From Streptomyces sp. DH24 (GTDB lineage: Bacteria > Actinomycetota > Actinomycetes > Streptomycetales > Streptomycetaceae): DNA of 56,053 bases. How positions within the stretch are numbered: the stretch's first letter is position 1; each line of letters begins with the position of its first letter. Positions 17,740 through 25,773 of the stretch are shown one piece after another. The translations under genes and the position numbers were made by a program. The notes beneath the pieces are model-generated. The model saw only the letters and a program-made list of their open reading frames with translations, searched no databases and had not been told where the DNA came from. The DNA lies in NCBI RefSeq assembly GCF_029813775.1, contig NZ_JARVKW010000042.1:1-56053 (forward strand), in the 5' to 3' direction.

Positions 17740-18576
17740 TCAGCCGTCCGACCGGTCGAGCAGGGCACGGCGCCACCGCTCGGTCTCGGCGATCTGATTG
17801 AAGGTGAAGACGTGCAGGCCGGCCACTCCCGCGGAGGGCTCGGTGAGCGCTCCGGCACTGCGGGCGAGCAGCCGGCCGGGCGAGTAGCCGCCGGGGGCCG
17901 CGAAGCGCAGGAACCAGGACGCGTGCTTGGTCAGGAAGCGGGTCGACTCCCCCACGCCGATCTTCGCCGCCACGGACAGCAGTTTGGCCCGCTGCACCGG
18001 CCCCGCGACCCCCACGCGCAGGGGCAGGGTCACGCCGCGACGGCGCACCCGGCCCACCCAGTCACCGAGCAACCGCGGGTCGAAGCAGAGGTTGCTGACG
18101 ATGTAGGTGGCGTGCGCCCGCTTGTCCCACATCGCCTGGATGGTGAGATCGTCGTGGATCAGCGGATGACTCTCGGGGTATCCGGTGATCCCGACCTGAG
18201 CGAAGGGACTGCCCAGTGCGTCCAGCCTGCGCAGTAACGGCAGCGCACCGTCGTAGGGCCCGGCCGGCGGATCGGCGTCGCCCGCCGGGACGAAGACGTC
18301 GTCGACACCGGCGCAGCGGAGCCGGTCGACGACATCCTTCACGTGTGCGTCGTCCCGCAACAGCCGTGCGGGCACGTGCGGTACGACGCGGAAGCCGTGG
18401 GCCGCGAGCCGGGTGGCGAGGTCCAGCGTGGGCTCCAGGCCCTTGACCGGCGAAGCCGTCACCGTGACGGCGATGTCGCGCGGAACGTGGGCAAGCACCT
18501 TGTCTTCGGTCGCCCTCGCGGGCAGCACTTCGTAACGGACGCTGCGCAGGAGCGCGCGGAAGGATTCACCGGTCAT
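17740..18576 (-). CDS. Methylenetetrahydrofolate reductase-like protein
   Basis: The 278-residue protein has the MTHFR TIM-barrel pattern: RYEVLPARATEDKVLAHVP, an IAVTVTAS strand, HGFRVVPHVPARLLRD, VDDVFVPAGDAD, and GITGYPESHPLIHDD with Phe/Tyr-containing strands after it. It would reduce methylene-THF to methyl-THF, feeding methionine synthesis with C1 units from betaine. It is shorter and more divergent than housekeeping MetF, so the reaction is inferred from family and context. It stands alone, divergent from the IclR gene, with its own operator at 18626. Confidence 0.75.
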   Translation of the reverse strand: MTGESFRALLRSVRYEVLPARATEDKVLAHVPRDIAVTVTASPVKGLEPTLDLATRLAAHGFRVVPHVPARLLRDDAHVKDVVDRLRCAGVDDVFVPAGDADPPAGPYDGALPLLRRLDALGSPFAQVGITGYPESHPLIHDDLTIQAMWDKRAHATYIVSNLCFDPRLLGDWVGRVRRRGVTLPLRVGVAGPVQRAKLLSVAAKIGVGESTRFLTKHASWFLRFAAPGGYSPGRLLARSAGALTEPSAGVAGLHVFTFNQIAETERWRRALLDRSDG

Positions 18577-18625
18577 CGCACCTTCTTTCGCGGCCCGAGC
18601 CAGGAACTCAGCATGATGCGATGCA

Positions 18626-18642
18626 GTTGCACATTGCGCAAC
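18626..18642. promoter_or_regulatory. Single perfect IclR-type operator upstream of the MTHFR gene
   Basis: GTTGCACATTGCGCAAC has both arms perfect and lies 50 bp upstream of the MTHFR start. I see no good neighbour at plus or minus 19 bp, so this one appears single. Confidence 0.75.
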
Positions 18643-18704
18643 TCCAACGTTCCATGCCGAGCCTGTGGCGTGCGCCGCTGTCGTCGATGTTTACTAGGAG
18701 TATG

Positions 18705-18721
18705 GTTGCGCCATGAGCAAC
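18705..18721. promoter_or_regulatory. Operator overlapping the start codon of iclR1
   Basis: GTTGCGCCATGAGCAAC contains the ATG (18713) and the codons for Met-Ser-Asn. A -10-like TATGGT (18701-18706) overlaps its left end. Binding here would block transcription start and suggests autoregulation. The same 17 bp occur at 36881. Confidence 0.75.
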
Positions 18722-19510
18722 TTCCGTCCGGATAACGAAGCGACAGATTCGCAAGCCGGCGGCGTGCAGTCCGTCGACCGCGCCATCACCGTGCTGGAGA
18801 TCCTGGCCGAGCACGGAGAGGCCGGAGTCAGTGAGGTGGCCGCCGACATCGGGGTGCACAAGTCCACCGCGTTCCGGCTGCTCGGCGCCCTGGAGACGCG
18901 AGGCCTGGTGGAACAGGTGGGCGAGCGCGGCAAGTACCGTCTGGCCTTCGGCATCGTGCGCCTCGCCGGCGCGGTCACCGGACGGATCGACATCACCCAG
19001 CAGAGCCGCCCGGTCTGCGAACGTCTCGCCGACGAGATCGGCGAGACCGTCAACGTCGCCGTGATGCGGGAGCACTACGCGATCAACCTTTACCAAGTGC
19101 GCGGTCCCGGTGCCATCACCGCGCACAACTGGGTCGGCCAGCTGACCCCGCTGCACGCCACCTCCAGCGGCAAGGTCCTCCTGGCGCACATGCCGGCCAA
19201 GGAACGCGCCGCGCTCCTGTCGAAGATGCGCCTGAACAAGATGACCCCGCACACCCTGTCGACGAAGACTCAGCTCGAGAAGAACCTCGCCGAGACCCGG
19301 GAGCGTGGCTACTCCTGGACCCTGGAGGAGTTGGAGGTCGGGCTGCACGCCATGGCCGCGCCGGTCCGCGACCGGGACGGAAACGTCATCGCGGCCCTCA
19401 GCGCCTCCGGGCCCGCGTACCGGCTCACCGAGAAGCTCATGCACGAACTCGCTCCCGTGCTGGTCAAGGGCGCGGATGAGATCAGCCATCGCATGGGCTA
19501 CCCGGGCTGA
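18713..19510 (+). CDS. IclR-family regulator 1
   Basis: The 265-residue protein has an N-terminal winged helix-turn-helix (about 22-80: SVDRAITVLEILAEHGEAGVSEVAADIGVHKSTAFRLLGALETRGLVEQ) written as the usual IclR signature, and a C-terminal effector-binding domain (TVNVAVMREHYAINLYQVRGPG, THAT-type block TPLHATSSGKVLLAHMP, MAAPVRDRDGNVIAALSASGPAYRL). It probably controls the betaine/C1 genes; effector unknown. A 17-bp operator overlaps its start codon. It is closely similar to the regulator at 36889-37686, in both length and most blocks. Confidence 0.93.
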   Translation: MSNFRPDNEATDSQAGGVQSVDRAITVLEILAEHGEAGVSEVAADIGVHKSTAFRLLGALETRGLVEQVGERGKYRLAFGIVRLAGAVTGRIDITQQSRPVCERLADEIGETVNVAVMREHYAINLYQVRGPGAITAHNWVGQLTPLHATSSGKVLLAHMPAKERAALLSKMRLNKMTPHTLSTKTQLEKNLAETRERGYSWTLEELEVGLHAMAAPVRDRDGNVIAALSASGPAYRLTEKLMHELAPVLVKGADEISHRMGYPG

Positions 19511-19578
19511 GACGGCGCGCGGGTCGGGGTCGCCGTGCGTTCCCGGGAGGACGCCGCGGACCGGTCGCGCCGCCGCGG

Positions 19579-20742
19579 TCAGGGCGGCGGTGCCGCTAGC
19601 TGCTTGCGCCATCGCGTGAACAGCCGTGTCTGGTTCATGCCGAGCACGGCGACCGGACGCCCGGCGCGCCGGTAGACGGCGAGGACGTCGCGGCCCTCGG
19701 GGGTGCCTTCCTCGATCGTCACGCTGTCCGCGCCCGCCGCATGGCCGACGAACTGGATCTTCACGCCGTACTGGTCGGACCAGAAGTACGGCGGCCTGGG
19801 CACGCCCGGTTGCGCCGCACCCCACGACAGCAGCGCGGCCACGGCCGCGTCCGGCCGCTCCCGGGCACCGGTCCAGTGTTCGACGCGGCGGTGCGCGCCC
19901 GCCCGCGGGTCATACCAGGAAGCGCAGTCACCGACAGCAACCACGCCGGCCAGACTGGTGCGGCCGTCCACACCGCACTTCACGCCGTTGTCGAGCGCGA
20001 CGCCGGAGCCCTCCAGCCACTCGACGCACGGGCGCGCGCCGACACCGACGACGACGGTGTCGGCCGGGACGGTACGCCCGTCGTCGAGCAGAACGGCACT
20101 GACCCGGGTGTCACCGCTCAGTCCCTTGACGCCCACGCCGCACAACAGCCGTACGCCGTGATCCGCGTGAAGGGCGGAGACGATGCGGCCCATACCCTCG
20201 CCGAGCGGTCCGGCCAGCGGGGTGGGTGCCGCCTCCACGACCGTCACGTCGAGTCCGAGGGCGTATGCGGTGGAGGCGACCTCGGCTCCGATGAACCCGC
20301 CGCCGATCACGACGAGCCTGCCGCCCAGTGCCAGGTCCTCCCTCAGGGCACGGGCGTCGTCCAGGGTGCGCAGCGTGTGCACACCCGCCAGGCCGTGCGC
20401 CCCCGGCAGAGTCCGCGCGGCCGCGCCGGTCGCGATGACGATGCCGTCGACCCTCACCTCTCGGCCGTCGGCGAGCCGGACGGCACGCCGTTCCCTGTCG
20501 AGCCCGGTGGCGCGGGCGCCGAACAGCCACTCCGCCGCCAGGTCCTCGCCGTCCTGCTCCAGTTCCAGATCGCCTTCATCGATCTTGCCGGCCAGGAACT
20601 CCTTGGACAGCGGCGGCCTGTCGTAGGGGCGGTGCGGTTCCTCGCCGATGACGATCAGCTGCCCGTCGAAGCCCTGTTTCCGCAATGAGCGCGCCGCGGA
20701 CAGGCCTGCGAGCGAGGCCCCCACCACGGCCACGGTCCTCAT
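19579..20742 (-). CDS. FAD-dependent ferredoxin reductase 1
   Basis: This 387-residue protein belongs to the ferredoxin:NAD(P)H reductases of oxygenase systems. The FAD motif is VAVVGASLAGLSAARSLRKQGF and the NAD(P)H motif is RLVVIGGGFIGAEVASTAYALG. Also present are PYDRPPLSKEFLAG and VVAVGDCASWYDP. I chose the ATG at 20742, which overlaps the ferredoxin stop in an ATGA. It would pass electrons from NAD(P)H to the Rieske ferredoxin beside it and on to the GbcA-like oxygenase. It is a paralogue of the protein at 22101-23306. Confidence 0.9.
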   Translation of the reverse strand: MRTVAVVGASLAGLSAARSLRKQGFDGQLIVIGEEPHRPYDRPPLSKEFLAGKIDEGDLELEQDGEDLAAEWLFGARATGLDRERRAVRLADGREVRVDGIVIATGAAARTLPGAHGLAGVHTLRTLDDARALREDLALGGRLVVIGGGFIGAEVASTAYALGLDVTVVEAAPTPLAGPLGEGMGRIVSALHADHGVRLLCGVGVKGLSGDTRVSAVLLDDGRTVPADTVVVGVGARPCVEWLEGSGVALDNGVKCGVDGRTSLAGVVAVGDCASWYDPRAGAHRRVEHWTGARERPDAAVAALLSWGAAQPGVPRPPYFWSDQYGVKIQFVGHAAGADSVTIEEGTPEGRDVLAVYRRAGRPVAVLGMNQTRLFTRWRKQLAAPPP

Positions 20743-21101
20743 GCGGGACCGCCGGCGAGCCTGGCCGCGACACATGGCGGCAGATTGGGGGCCTCCGTGG
20801 ACAGCTTGACGTGGATCATGCCGTCCTGGACGACGACCTCGTGGGTGCGGACGGGGAGCTTGGCCGGTGGAGCATCGACGGCCCCCGTCCGGAGGTCGAA
20901 CTTCGAAGCGTGAAGCGGGCATTCCACCTCACAGCCCTCCAGCCAGCCGTCGGCGAGCGAGGCGTCCTGATGGGTGCAGGTGTCGTCGATGGCGAAGACC
21001 TCGCCGTCGTCGGTGTGGAAGACCGAAACCGGCGGATCGATGTCGAGCCGGTGAGCCTCTCCTCGCGGCAGATCCGCGAGACGGCACGCGGGAATCATCA
21101 T
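20739..21101 (-). CDS. Rieske [2Fe-2S] ferredoxin 1
   Basis: The 120-residue protein is a ferredoxin component of a non-haem iron oxygenase system. The cluster ligands are C-T-H in DDTCTHQDASL and C-P-L-H in VECPLHASKFDLRTG. It starts 8 bp from the operator at 21110. Neighbouring ferredoxin 2 has the same N-terminus (MxIPACRLADLPRGE), supporting this start. It is translationally coupled to reductase 1. Confidence 0.92.
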   Translation of the reverse strand: MMIPACRLADLPRGEAHRLDIDPPVSVFHTDDGEVFAIDDTCTHQDASLADGWLEGCEVECPLHASKFDLRTGAVDAPPAKLPVRTHEVVVQDGMIHVKLSTEAPNLPPCVAARLAGGPA

Positions 21102-21109
21102 GACACCTC

Positions 21110-21145
21110 GGTGCGTATAGCGAAACGGATTGCGTTGAACGCAAC
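21110..21145. promoter_or_regulatory. Tandem IclR-type operator of ferredoxin/reductase 1
   Basis: GGTGCGTATAGCGAAAC (21110-21126) and ATTGCGTTGAACGCAAC (21129-21145) lie at 19-bp pitch. The proximal unit is directly upstream of the ferredoxin ribosome binding site. Confidence 0.75.
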
Positions 21146-21192
21146 GCCAGTCTGAGGGCGGCCACGAATCCCTGTCAAGGCATTCGCGGCCC

Positions 21193-22104
21193 TCACAGCT
21201 GCGACATCCGCGGCGTCGCTGCCGCGGCCTCCAGGCCCCAACGGGCCGTCACGCGCACCGCGTCCGACGTCGAGGCGACGTCGTGGACACGGACACACCA
21301 GGCGCCCTGCGCGGCCGCCAGGACGGACACCGCCGACGTGGCCGCGTCCCGCAACCGCGCAGAACGGGGCCGGCCCGTCGCCGGGTCCGCCAGCAGGTGG
21401 CCCAGAAAGGACTTCCGCGCCGCGCCCACGAGGACCGGCCGGCCCAGCGCGACGATCTCCCCGAGGCGGGCCAGCAACTGCCAGTTGTGATCGGCGTGCT
21501 TGGCGAACCCGAGACCCGGGTCGACGATGAGGTGGTCCGGCGAGATGCCGGCGTGCAGCGCCGCCTCCACCCGCAGCCGCAACTCGTCGGCCACGTCGGT
21601 GACGACATCGCCGTACACGGCGTTCGTCTGCATGTCGGCGGAGTGCCCACGCCAGTGCATGGCCACGTACGGCGTCCCGGCCTGCGCCACCAGCGGCAGC
21701 ATCGCGGGGTCGGCGAGCCCGCCCGACACATCGTTGACGAGTCTCGCGCCGGCCTCGATGGCGCGCGCGGCGACCTCGGCCCGCATGGTGTCGACGCTGA
21801 CGGGCACACCGGTGGCAGCGAGTTCACGGACGACGGGCAGTACGCGCCTCAGCTCCTCCTCCACCGGCGGGCGCAGGGCCCCGGGGCGGGTCGACTCGCC
21901 ACCCACGTCCAGGATGTCCGCACCCTCGTCGATCAGCGCGAGCCCGTGCGCGACGGCCCGTTGCGGGTCGGACCACCGCCCACCGTCGGAGAACGAGTCG
22001 GGCGTGACGTTCACGATGCCCATGACCAGGGTCCGGCCGGGCCGGGGAAGCCCGCGTGGGTACGGCGCGGGAACTCCCTGACCCGTCCGGGTCGCGGTGC
22101 TCAT
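21193..22104 (-). CDS. folP: Dihydropteroate synthase
   Basis: FolP (303 residues) condenses p-aminobenzoate with dihydropterin pyrophosphate in folate synthesis. Signatures are VMGIVNVTPDSFSDGG, ILDVGGESTRPGA, SVDTMRAEVA, LVNDVSGG, LIVDPGLGFAK and PVLVGAARKSFLG. The ATG at 22104 overlaps the reductase 2 stop by 4 nt, so it is the last gene of the ferredoxin 2-reductase 2-folP unit. It is probably a second copy serving the THF demand of DMGO and SoxA; nothing suggests sulfonamide resistance directly. Confidence 0.95.
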   Translation of the reverse strand: MSTATRTGQGVPAPYPRGLPRPGRTLVMGIVNVTPDSFSDGGRWSDPQRAVAHGLALIDEGADILDVGGESTRPGALRPPVEEELRRVLPVVRELAATGVPVSVDTMRAEVAARAIEAGARLVNDVSGGLADPAMLPLVAQAGTPYVAMHWRGHSADMQTNAVYGDVVTDVADELRLRVEAALHAGISPDHLIVDPGLGFAKHADHNWQLLARLGEIVALGRPVLVGAARKSFLGHLLADPATGRPRSARLRDAATSAVSVLAAAQGAWCVRVHDVASTSDAVRVTARWGLEAAAATPRMSQL

Positions 22105-23306
22105 GAGGTCCCGGCCCGGACCGTGGCGGTCGCCAGCTGCCGACGCCAGCGCGTGAACGGCTTGACCCGGTTCACTCCCAGGGCGGCCACCGGGTGGCCG
22201 GCGCGCCGGTAGACCGCGAGGAAACTCCGGTCGGCCGGGTCGCCGTCCTCCACCGTCACGCTGTCGGCCTGTGCGGCATACCCGGCGAACTGGATCCGCA
22301 CGCCGTACTGGTCGGACCAGAAGTACGGCGGGCGGGGCGGGGTGGACGGGACGTCCCCGCCGGAGAGCAGGGCGGCCGCAGCCGCCGACGGGCGTTCCTT
22401 GGCGCCGGTCCAGTGCTCGACTCGGCGATGGACGCCGAGAACCGGGTCGTACCAGGCGGCACAGTCGCCGACCGCGACGACGCCCGGCACGCTCGTCGTG
22501 CCGTCGGCCCCGCAGCGCACGCCGTTGTCGAGCACGACGCCCGACCCCTCGAGCCACCCGGTGCAGGGAGTCGCGCCGATCCCTACGACGACCGTGTCGG
22601 CCGGGATGCTGCGGCCGTCGTCGAGCAGGACGGCCGTCACCCTCTCCCTGCCCTCCCCCGAGCCGTCGTCCGGCCTGCTGGTCATCCCTCGCACGCCGGT
22701 CCCGCACAGCAGGCGGACGCCGTGATCACCGTGCAGCAGGGAGACGGCTGCCGCCATGTCGGGCCCGAGCGCGCCGGCGAGCGGTGCGGGACCGGCCGCG
22801 ACGAACGTGACCTCGAGGCCCATGCCGCGAGCCGTCGAGGCCACTTCGGCGCCGACGAACCCGCCGCCGACGACCACCAGTCGGCCACCGCACGCCAGAT
22901 CGTCCCGCAGGGCCCGGGCGTCGTCGAGCGTGCGCAGTACGTGCACACCGACGAGACCGTCGGTGCCGGGCAGGGTCCGCGCGGCGGCTCCCGTGGCGAT
23001 CACGACGCCCTCCGCGCGCACCTCCCTGCCGTCGGCGAGTCGCACGGAGCGGTCCCGGGTCCCCAGGCCGACGGCTCGTGCGCCGAGGATCCATTCGGCA
23101 CCGAGGTCCTCGCCTTCCGTCTCCAGGGCGAGTTCGGCGTCGTCAAGCGCGCCGGTGAGAAACTCCTTCGACAACGGCGGCCTGTCATAGGGGCGGTGAG
23201 GCTCGTCGCCGATGATGACGAGGCGCCCGTCGTAGCCCTGGCCGCGCAGCGAACGGGCGGCGGACAGTCCGGCGAGCGAGGCGCCCACGATGGCCACGGT
23301 CTTCAT
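22101..23306 (-). CDS. FAD-dependent ferredoxin reductase 2
   Basis: The 401-residue paralogue of reductase 1 has the same architecture: FAD motif VAIVGASLAGLSAARSLRGQGY, NAD motif RLVVVGGGFVGAEVASTARGMG, and AVGDCAAWYDPVLG. It differs by a short insertion near residue 235 (TSRPDDGSGEGRERV). The start overlaps the ferredoxin 2 stop in an ATGA. It probably supplies the same oxygenase or a second demethylation step. Confidence 0.9.
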   Translation of the reverse strand: MKTVAIVGASLAGLSAARSLRGQGYDGRLVIIGDEPHRPYDRPPLSKEFLTGALDDAELALETEGEDLGAEWILGARAVGLGTRDRSVRLADGREVRAEGVVIATGAAARTLPGTDGLVGVHVLRTLDDARALRDDLACGGRLVVVGGGFVGAEVASTARGMGLEVTFVAAGPAPLAGALGPDMAAAVSLLHGDHGVRLLCGTGVRGMTSRPDDGSGEGRERVTAVLLDDGRSIPADTVVVGIGATPCTGWLEGSGVVLDNGVRCGADGTTSVPGVVAVGDCAAWYDPVLGVHRRVEHWTGAKERPSAAAAALLSGGDVPSTPPRPPYFWSDQYGVRIQFAGYAAQADSVTVEDGDPADRSFLAVYRRAGHPVAALGVNRVKPFTRWRRQLATATVRAGTS

Positions 23307-23668
23307 GCGGAGCCTCCGGCCAGACGGGCGGCCGTGCAGGAGGGCGGCAGGTTCGGCGGGGCGTCGGACAGCACCACGTGGATCATGCCGTCCTCGACGA
23401 GGACCTCATGGGTGCGCACCGGGAGCCTTGCCGGAGGGGCGTCCACGCTGCCGGTTCGAAGGTCGAACTTCGAAGCGTGCAGCGGGCATTCGACCCAGCA
23501 CCCCTCCAGCCAGCCTTCGGACAGCGAGGCGTCCTGATGGGTGCAGGTGTCGTCGATGGCATAGATCTCGCCGTCCTCGGTGTGGAACACCGCGACAGGC
23601 GGATCGGTCTCGAGCCTGTAGGACTCGCCTCGCGGCAGATCGGCGAGACGGCACGCGGGAATCACCAT
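23303..23668 (-). CDS. Rieske [2Fe-2S] ferredoxin 2
   Basis: The 121-residue ferredoxin has cluster ligands CTH in DDTCTHQDASL and CPLH in VECPLHASKFDLRTG. I chose the ATG at 23668, preceded by GAGGTG; a long open frame upstream is a shadow. It is nearly the same as ferredoxin 1 in the core. It is the first gene of the unit ending in folP. Confidence 0.92.
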   Translation of the reverse strand: MVIPACRLADLPRGESYRLETDPPVAVFHTEDGEIYAIDDTCTHQDASLSEGWLEGCWVECPLHASKFDLRTGSVDAPPARLPVRTHEVLVEDGMIHVVLSDAPPNLPPSCTAARLAGGSA

Positions 23669-23676
23669 GACACCTC

Positions 23677-23712
23677 GTTGCATATAGAGGAACAGTGTGC
23701 GATTTACGCAAC
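23677..23712. promoter_or_regulatory. Tandem IclR-type operator of ferredoxin/reductase 2-folP
   Basis: GTTGCATATAGAGGAAC (23677-23693) and TGTGCGATTTACGCAAC (23696-23712) lie at 19-bp pitch. The position relative to the ferredoxin start is the same as for ferredoxin 1. Confidence 0.75.
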
Positions 23713-23943
23713 GAGTTTGCGGGCGCTCCAAAGCCCTGTCAAGGCACAGGGAAGGCCGGAGAAAGTGAGTCGGGGCTGAGCCGGGCACGACGGCTGACGC
23801 CGGGGGGCGGGTAGCCCACGGCTGACGCCGGGGGCGGGCAGCCACCCGAACTCCTGCGGGCACGAAGGCGTCGGGGCGCACACCGGACAGATGTCGGCAC
23901 GCCCGCTGTGCGGCCGCACGGTTTTCAGGTCTCTTGAAGGGCT

Positions 23944-25008
23944 TCAGACCGCACGGGGCTGTCTCGACACCCGACGCGGCCTCGACGAGGCGAGAGCCAG
24001 CAGCCGGGAGGCCTTCAGCTCCGTCTCGTCCCACTCCCGCTCCGGGTCGGAGCCCCAGGTGATGCCGGCCCCCGTGCCGAAGCGCAGCACCGGTCCTCCC
24101 GGGGCGCCGCGGTGGATCCAGAAGGTGCGGATCCCCACTGCCAGTTCACCGGTACGCCGGTCGGCGTCGACCCAGCCGATGCCGCCGCAGTACGGGCCGC
24201 GGGGCGCGGTCTCCAGGGCGTCGATGATGCGCAGCGCGCTGGACTTGGGCGCGCCCGTGACGGAGCCCGGCGGGAACGTTCCGGCCAGCAGCTCGGGCCA
24301 TCCCGCGCCGGTCGCCAGTTCGCCGCGGACGGTCGAGACCAGATGCACCAGGCCGGGGTGTTCCTCGACGGCGCACAGGGCGGGGACGGTCACGGATCCG
24401 GTGGCGCAGACCTGTCCCAGGTCGTTGCGGACCAGGTCCACGATCATCACGTTCTCGGCGTGGTCCTTGTCCTGCAGGTCGTCCGCCGTGCGCCCGGTGC
24501 CCTTGATCGGCCCGGACTCGACAGTGCGGCCCGTACGGCGCAGGAAGAGCTCGGGCGAGGCGGTGGCCACCTCGACGCCGTGTGCGGGGAGCCGGACCGT
24601 ACCGGCGTAGGGGGCGGGGTTGCCTCGGGCGAGAAGCATGGTCAGCGCGTCGACGTCCGCGGCGGCCGGGTCGGGCAGTCGCGCGGAGAGCACCCGGCAG
24701 AGGTTGGCCTGGTAGACCTCGCCCGCCGCGATGTGCTCGCGGATGCGGCGCACGCCCGCGATATAGGCGGCGCGGTCCAGCGACGAGGTCCAGTCGCCTG
24801 CGGCCGGTCCGCGCCAGGCCCCGGTCACCGGTGCGGGCGGCCGCTCGCGGCGCACGTCACCGAACCGGGCGCAGACCAGACGGCCTTCGAAGTCCGCGAC
24901 GACTGCCCAGAAGCCGGAGGACTCCAGGGCGGCAGGGTCGCTGGTCACATCACGCAGGTCGGTGGCGACGAGCCCGCCGAAGCGGGCCAGCGGGGCGAGA
25001 TCGCGCAC
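23944..25008 (-). CDS. pabB: Aminodeoxychorismate synthase component I
   Basis: The 354-residue chorismate-binding protein has ASPELFLRR, ESGPIKGTGRT, AENVMIVDLVRNDLG, PPGSVTGAPKSSALRIIDALE and RGPYCGGIG, the PabB/TrpE core. It makes 4-amino-4-deoxychorismate for p-aminobenzoate, ahead of folP. Anthranilate synthase is the alternative, but the folate context and the compact length favour PabB. The start is a GTG; the N-terminus RDLAPLARFGGLVATDL fits the family. No IclR-type operator is seen just upstream; it may be read from the mscR promoter. Confidence 0.87.
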   Translation of the reverse strand: MRDLAPLARFGGLVATDLRDVTSDPAALESSGFWAVVADFEGRLVCARFGDVRRERPPAPVTGAWRGPAAGDWTSSLDRAAYIAGVRRIREHIAAGEVYQANLCRVLSARLPDPAAADVDALTMLLARGNPAPYAGTVRLPAHGVEVATASPELFLRRTGRTVESGPIKGTGRTADDLQDKDHAENVMIVDLVRNDLGQVCATGSVTVPALCAVEEHPGLVHLVSTVRGELATGAGWPELLAGTFPPGSVTGAPKSSALRIIDALETAPRGPYCGGIGWVDADRRTGELAVGIRTFWIHRGAPGGPVLRFGTGAGITWGSDPEREWDETELKASRLLALASSRPRRVSRQPRAV

Positions 25009-25134
25009 GACGGTTCGTCCAGTGAGGAGGCGGGGATTTGGCGGCGGAGGGTGGATCGGGGCGCTCGGCTGCGGGTGTCGTCCGAGGGACGCCGTGGCAG
25101 TCGAGCGCCCCGACGGGGCATGGCAGGGCCCGCG

Positions 25135-25773
25135 TCACCAGCCGCGGGCCACCCACTCGGCGAGGTGTGGTGCCTCTGCGGCGACAGTGGTCGTCTCGCC
25201 GTGGCCGGTGTGGACGACCGTCTCCCCCGGGAGCGTCAGCAGCCGGTCCCGGATCGAGGTGGTGATCGTGCCGAAGTCGCTGTACGAGCGCCCGGTCGCG
25301 CCGGGGCCTCCGGCGAACAGGGTGTCGCCGCTGAACAGGGCCCCCAGCTCGGGTGCGTACAGGCACACGGCCCCCGGAGCGTGTCCGGGCGTGTGGAGAA
25401 CCCGAAGGCCGATGCCCGCGACCTTCAGCTCCTCACCGTCGGCGAGCGCGCCGTCGGGCCGCCGGTCCGGGTGCGCCAGCTCCCACAGCACCTGGTCGTC
25501 GGGGTGCAGAAGGACGGGGGCACCCGTGGCGTCCGCGACGGCAGGAGCGGCGCTCACATGGTCGTCGTGGGCGTGAGTGCACACGATGGCCGTCAGACGG
25601 CGGTCACCGACGGCCGCCAGGATGGCGTCGGCGTCGTGCGCCGCGTCGATGACCACGACCTCGTCGTCGTCACCGACGATCCAGACGTTGTTGTCGACCT
25701 CCCAGGTGCCGCCGTCGAGGCTGAAGGTGCCGCTGGTGACGAGGTGTTCGATACGGACGGTACCGGCCATCAC
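25135..25773 (-). CDS. MBL-fold hydrolase coupled to mscR
   Basis: The 212-residue metallo-beta-lactamase-fold protein carries the metal site THAHDDH, the LHTPGHAPG loop, FSGDTLF and VHTGHGETT. Its ATG overlaps the mscR stop by 4 nt. In mycobacteria the mscR homologue also has a neighbouring MBL-fold gene. A role as S-formylmycothiol hydrolase, finishing formaldehyde oxidation to formate, is inferred from that pairing and is not proven. Confidence 0.85.
   Translation of the reverse strand: MMAGTVRIEHLVTSGTFSLDGGTWEVDNNVWIVGDDDEVVVIDAAHDADAILAAVGDRRLTAIVCTHAHDDHVSAAPAVADATGAPVLLHPDDQVLWELAHPDRRPDGALADGEELKVAGIGLRVLHTPGHAPGAVCLYAPELGALFSGDTLFAGGPGATGRSYSDFGTITTSIRDRLLTLPGETVVHTGHGETTTVAAEAPHLAEWVARGW

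Noticed and set aside
15019..18600. Glycine riboswitch upstream of the dmg or glyA genes
   Set aside because: I looked for the conserved tandem aptamer pattern before dmg, gcvH and sdaA and did not see it; the palindromic operators explain the upstream conservation better.
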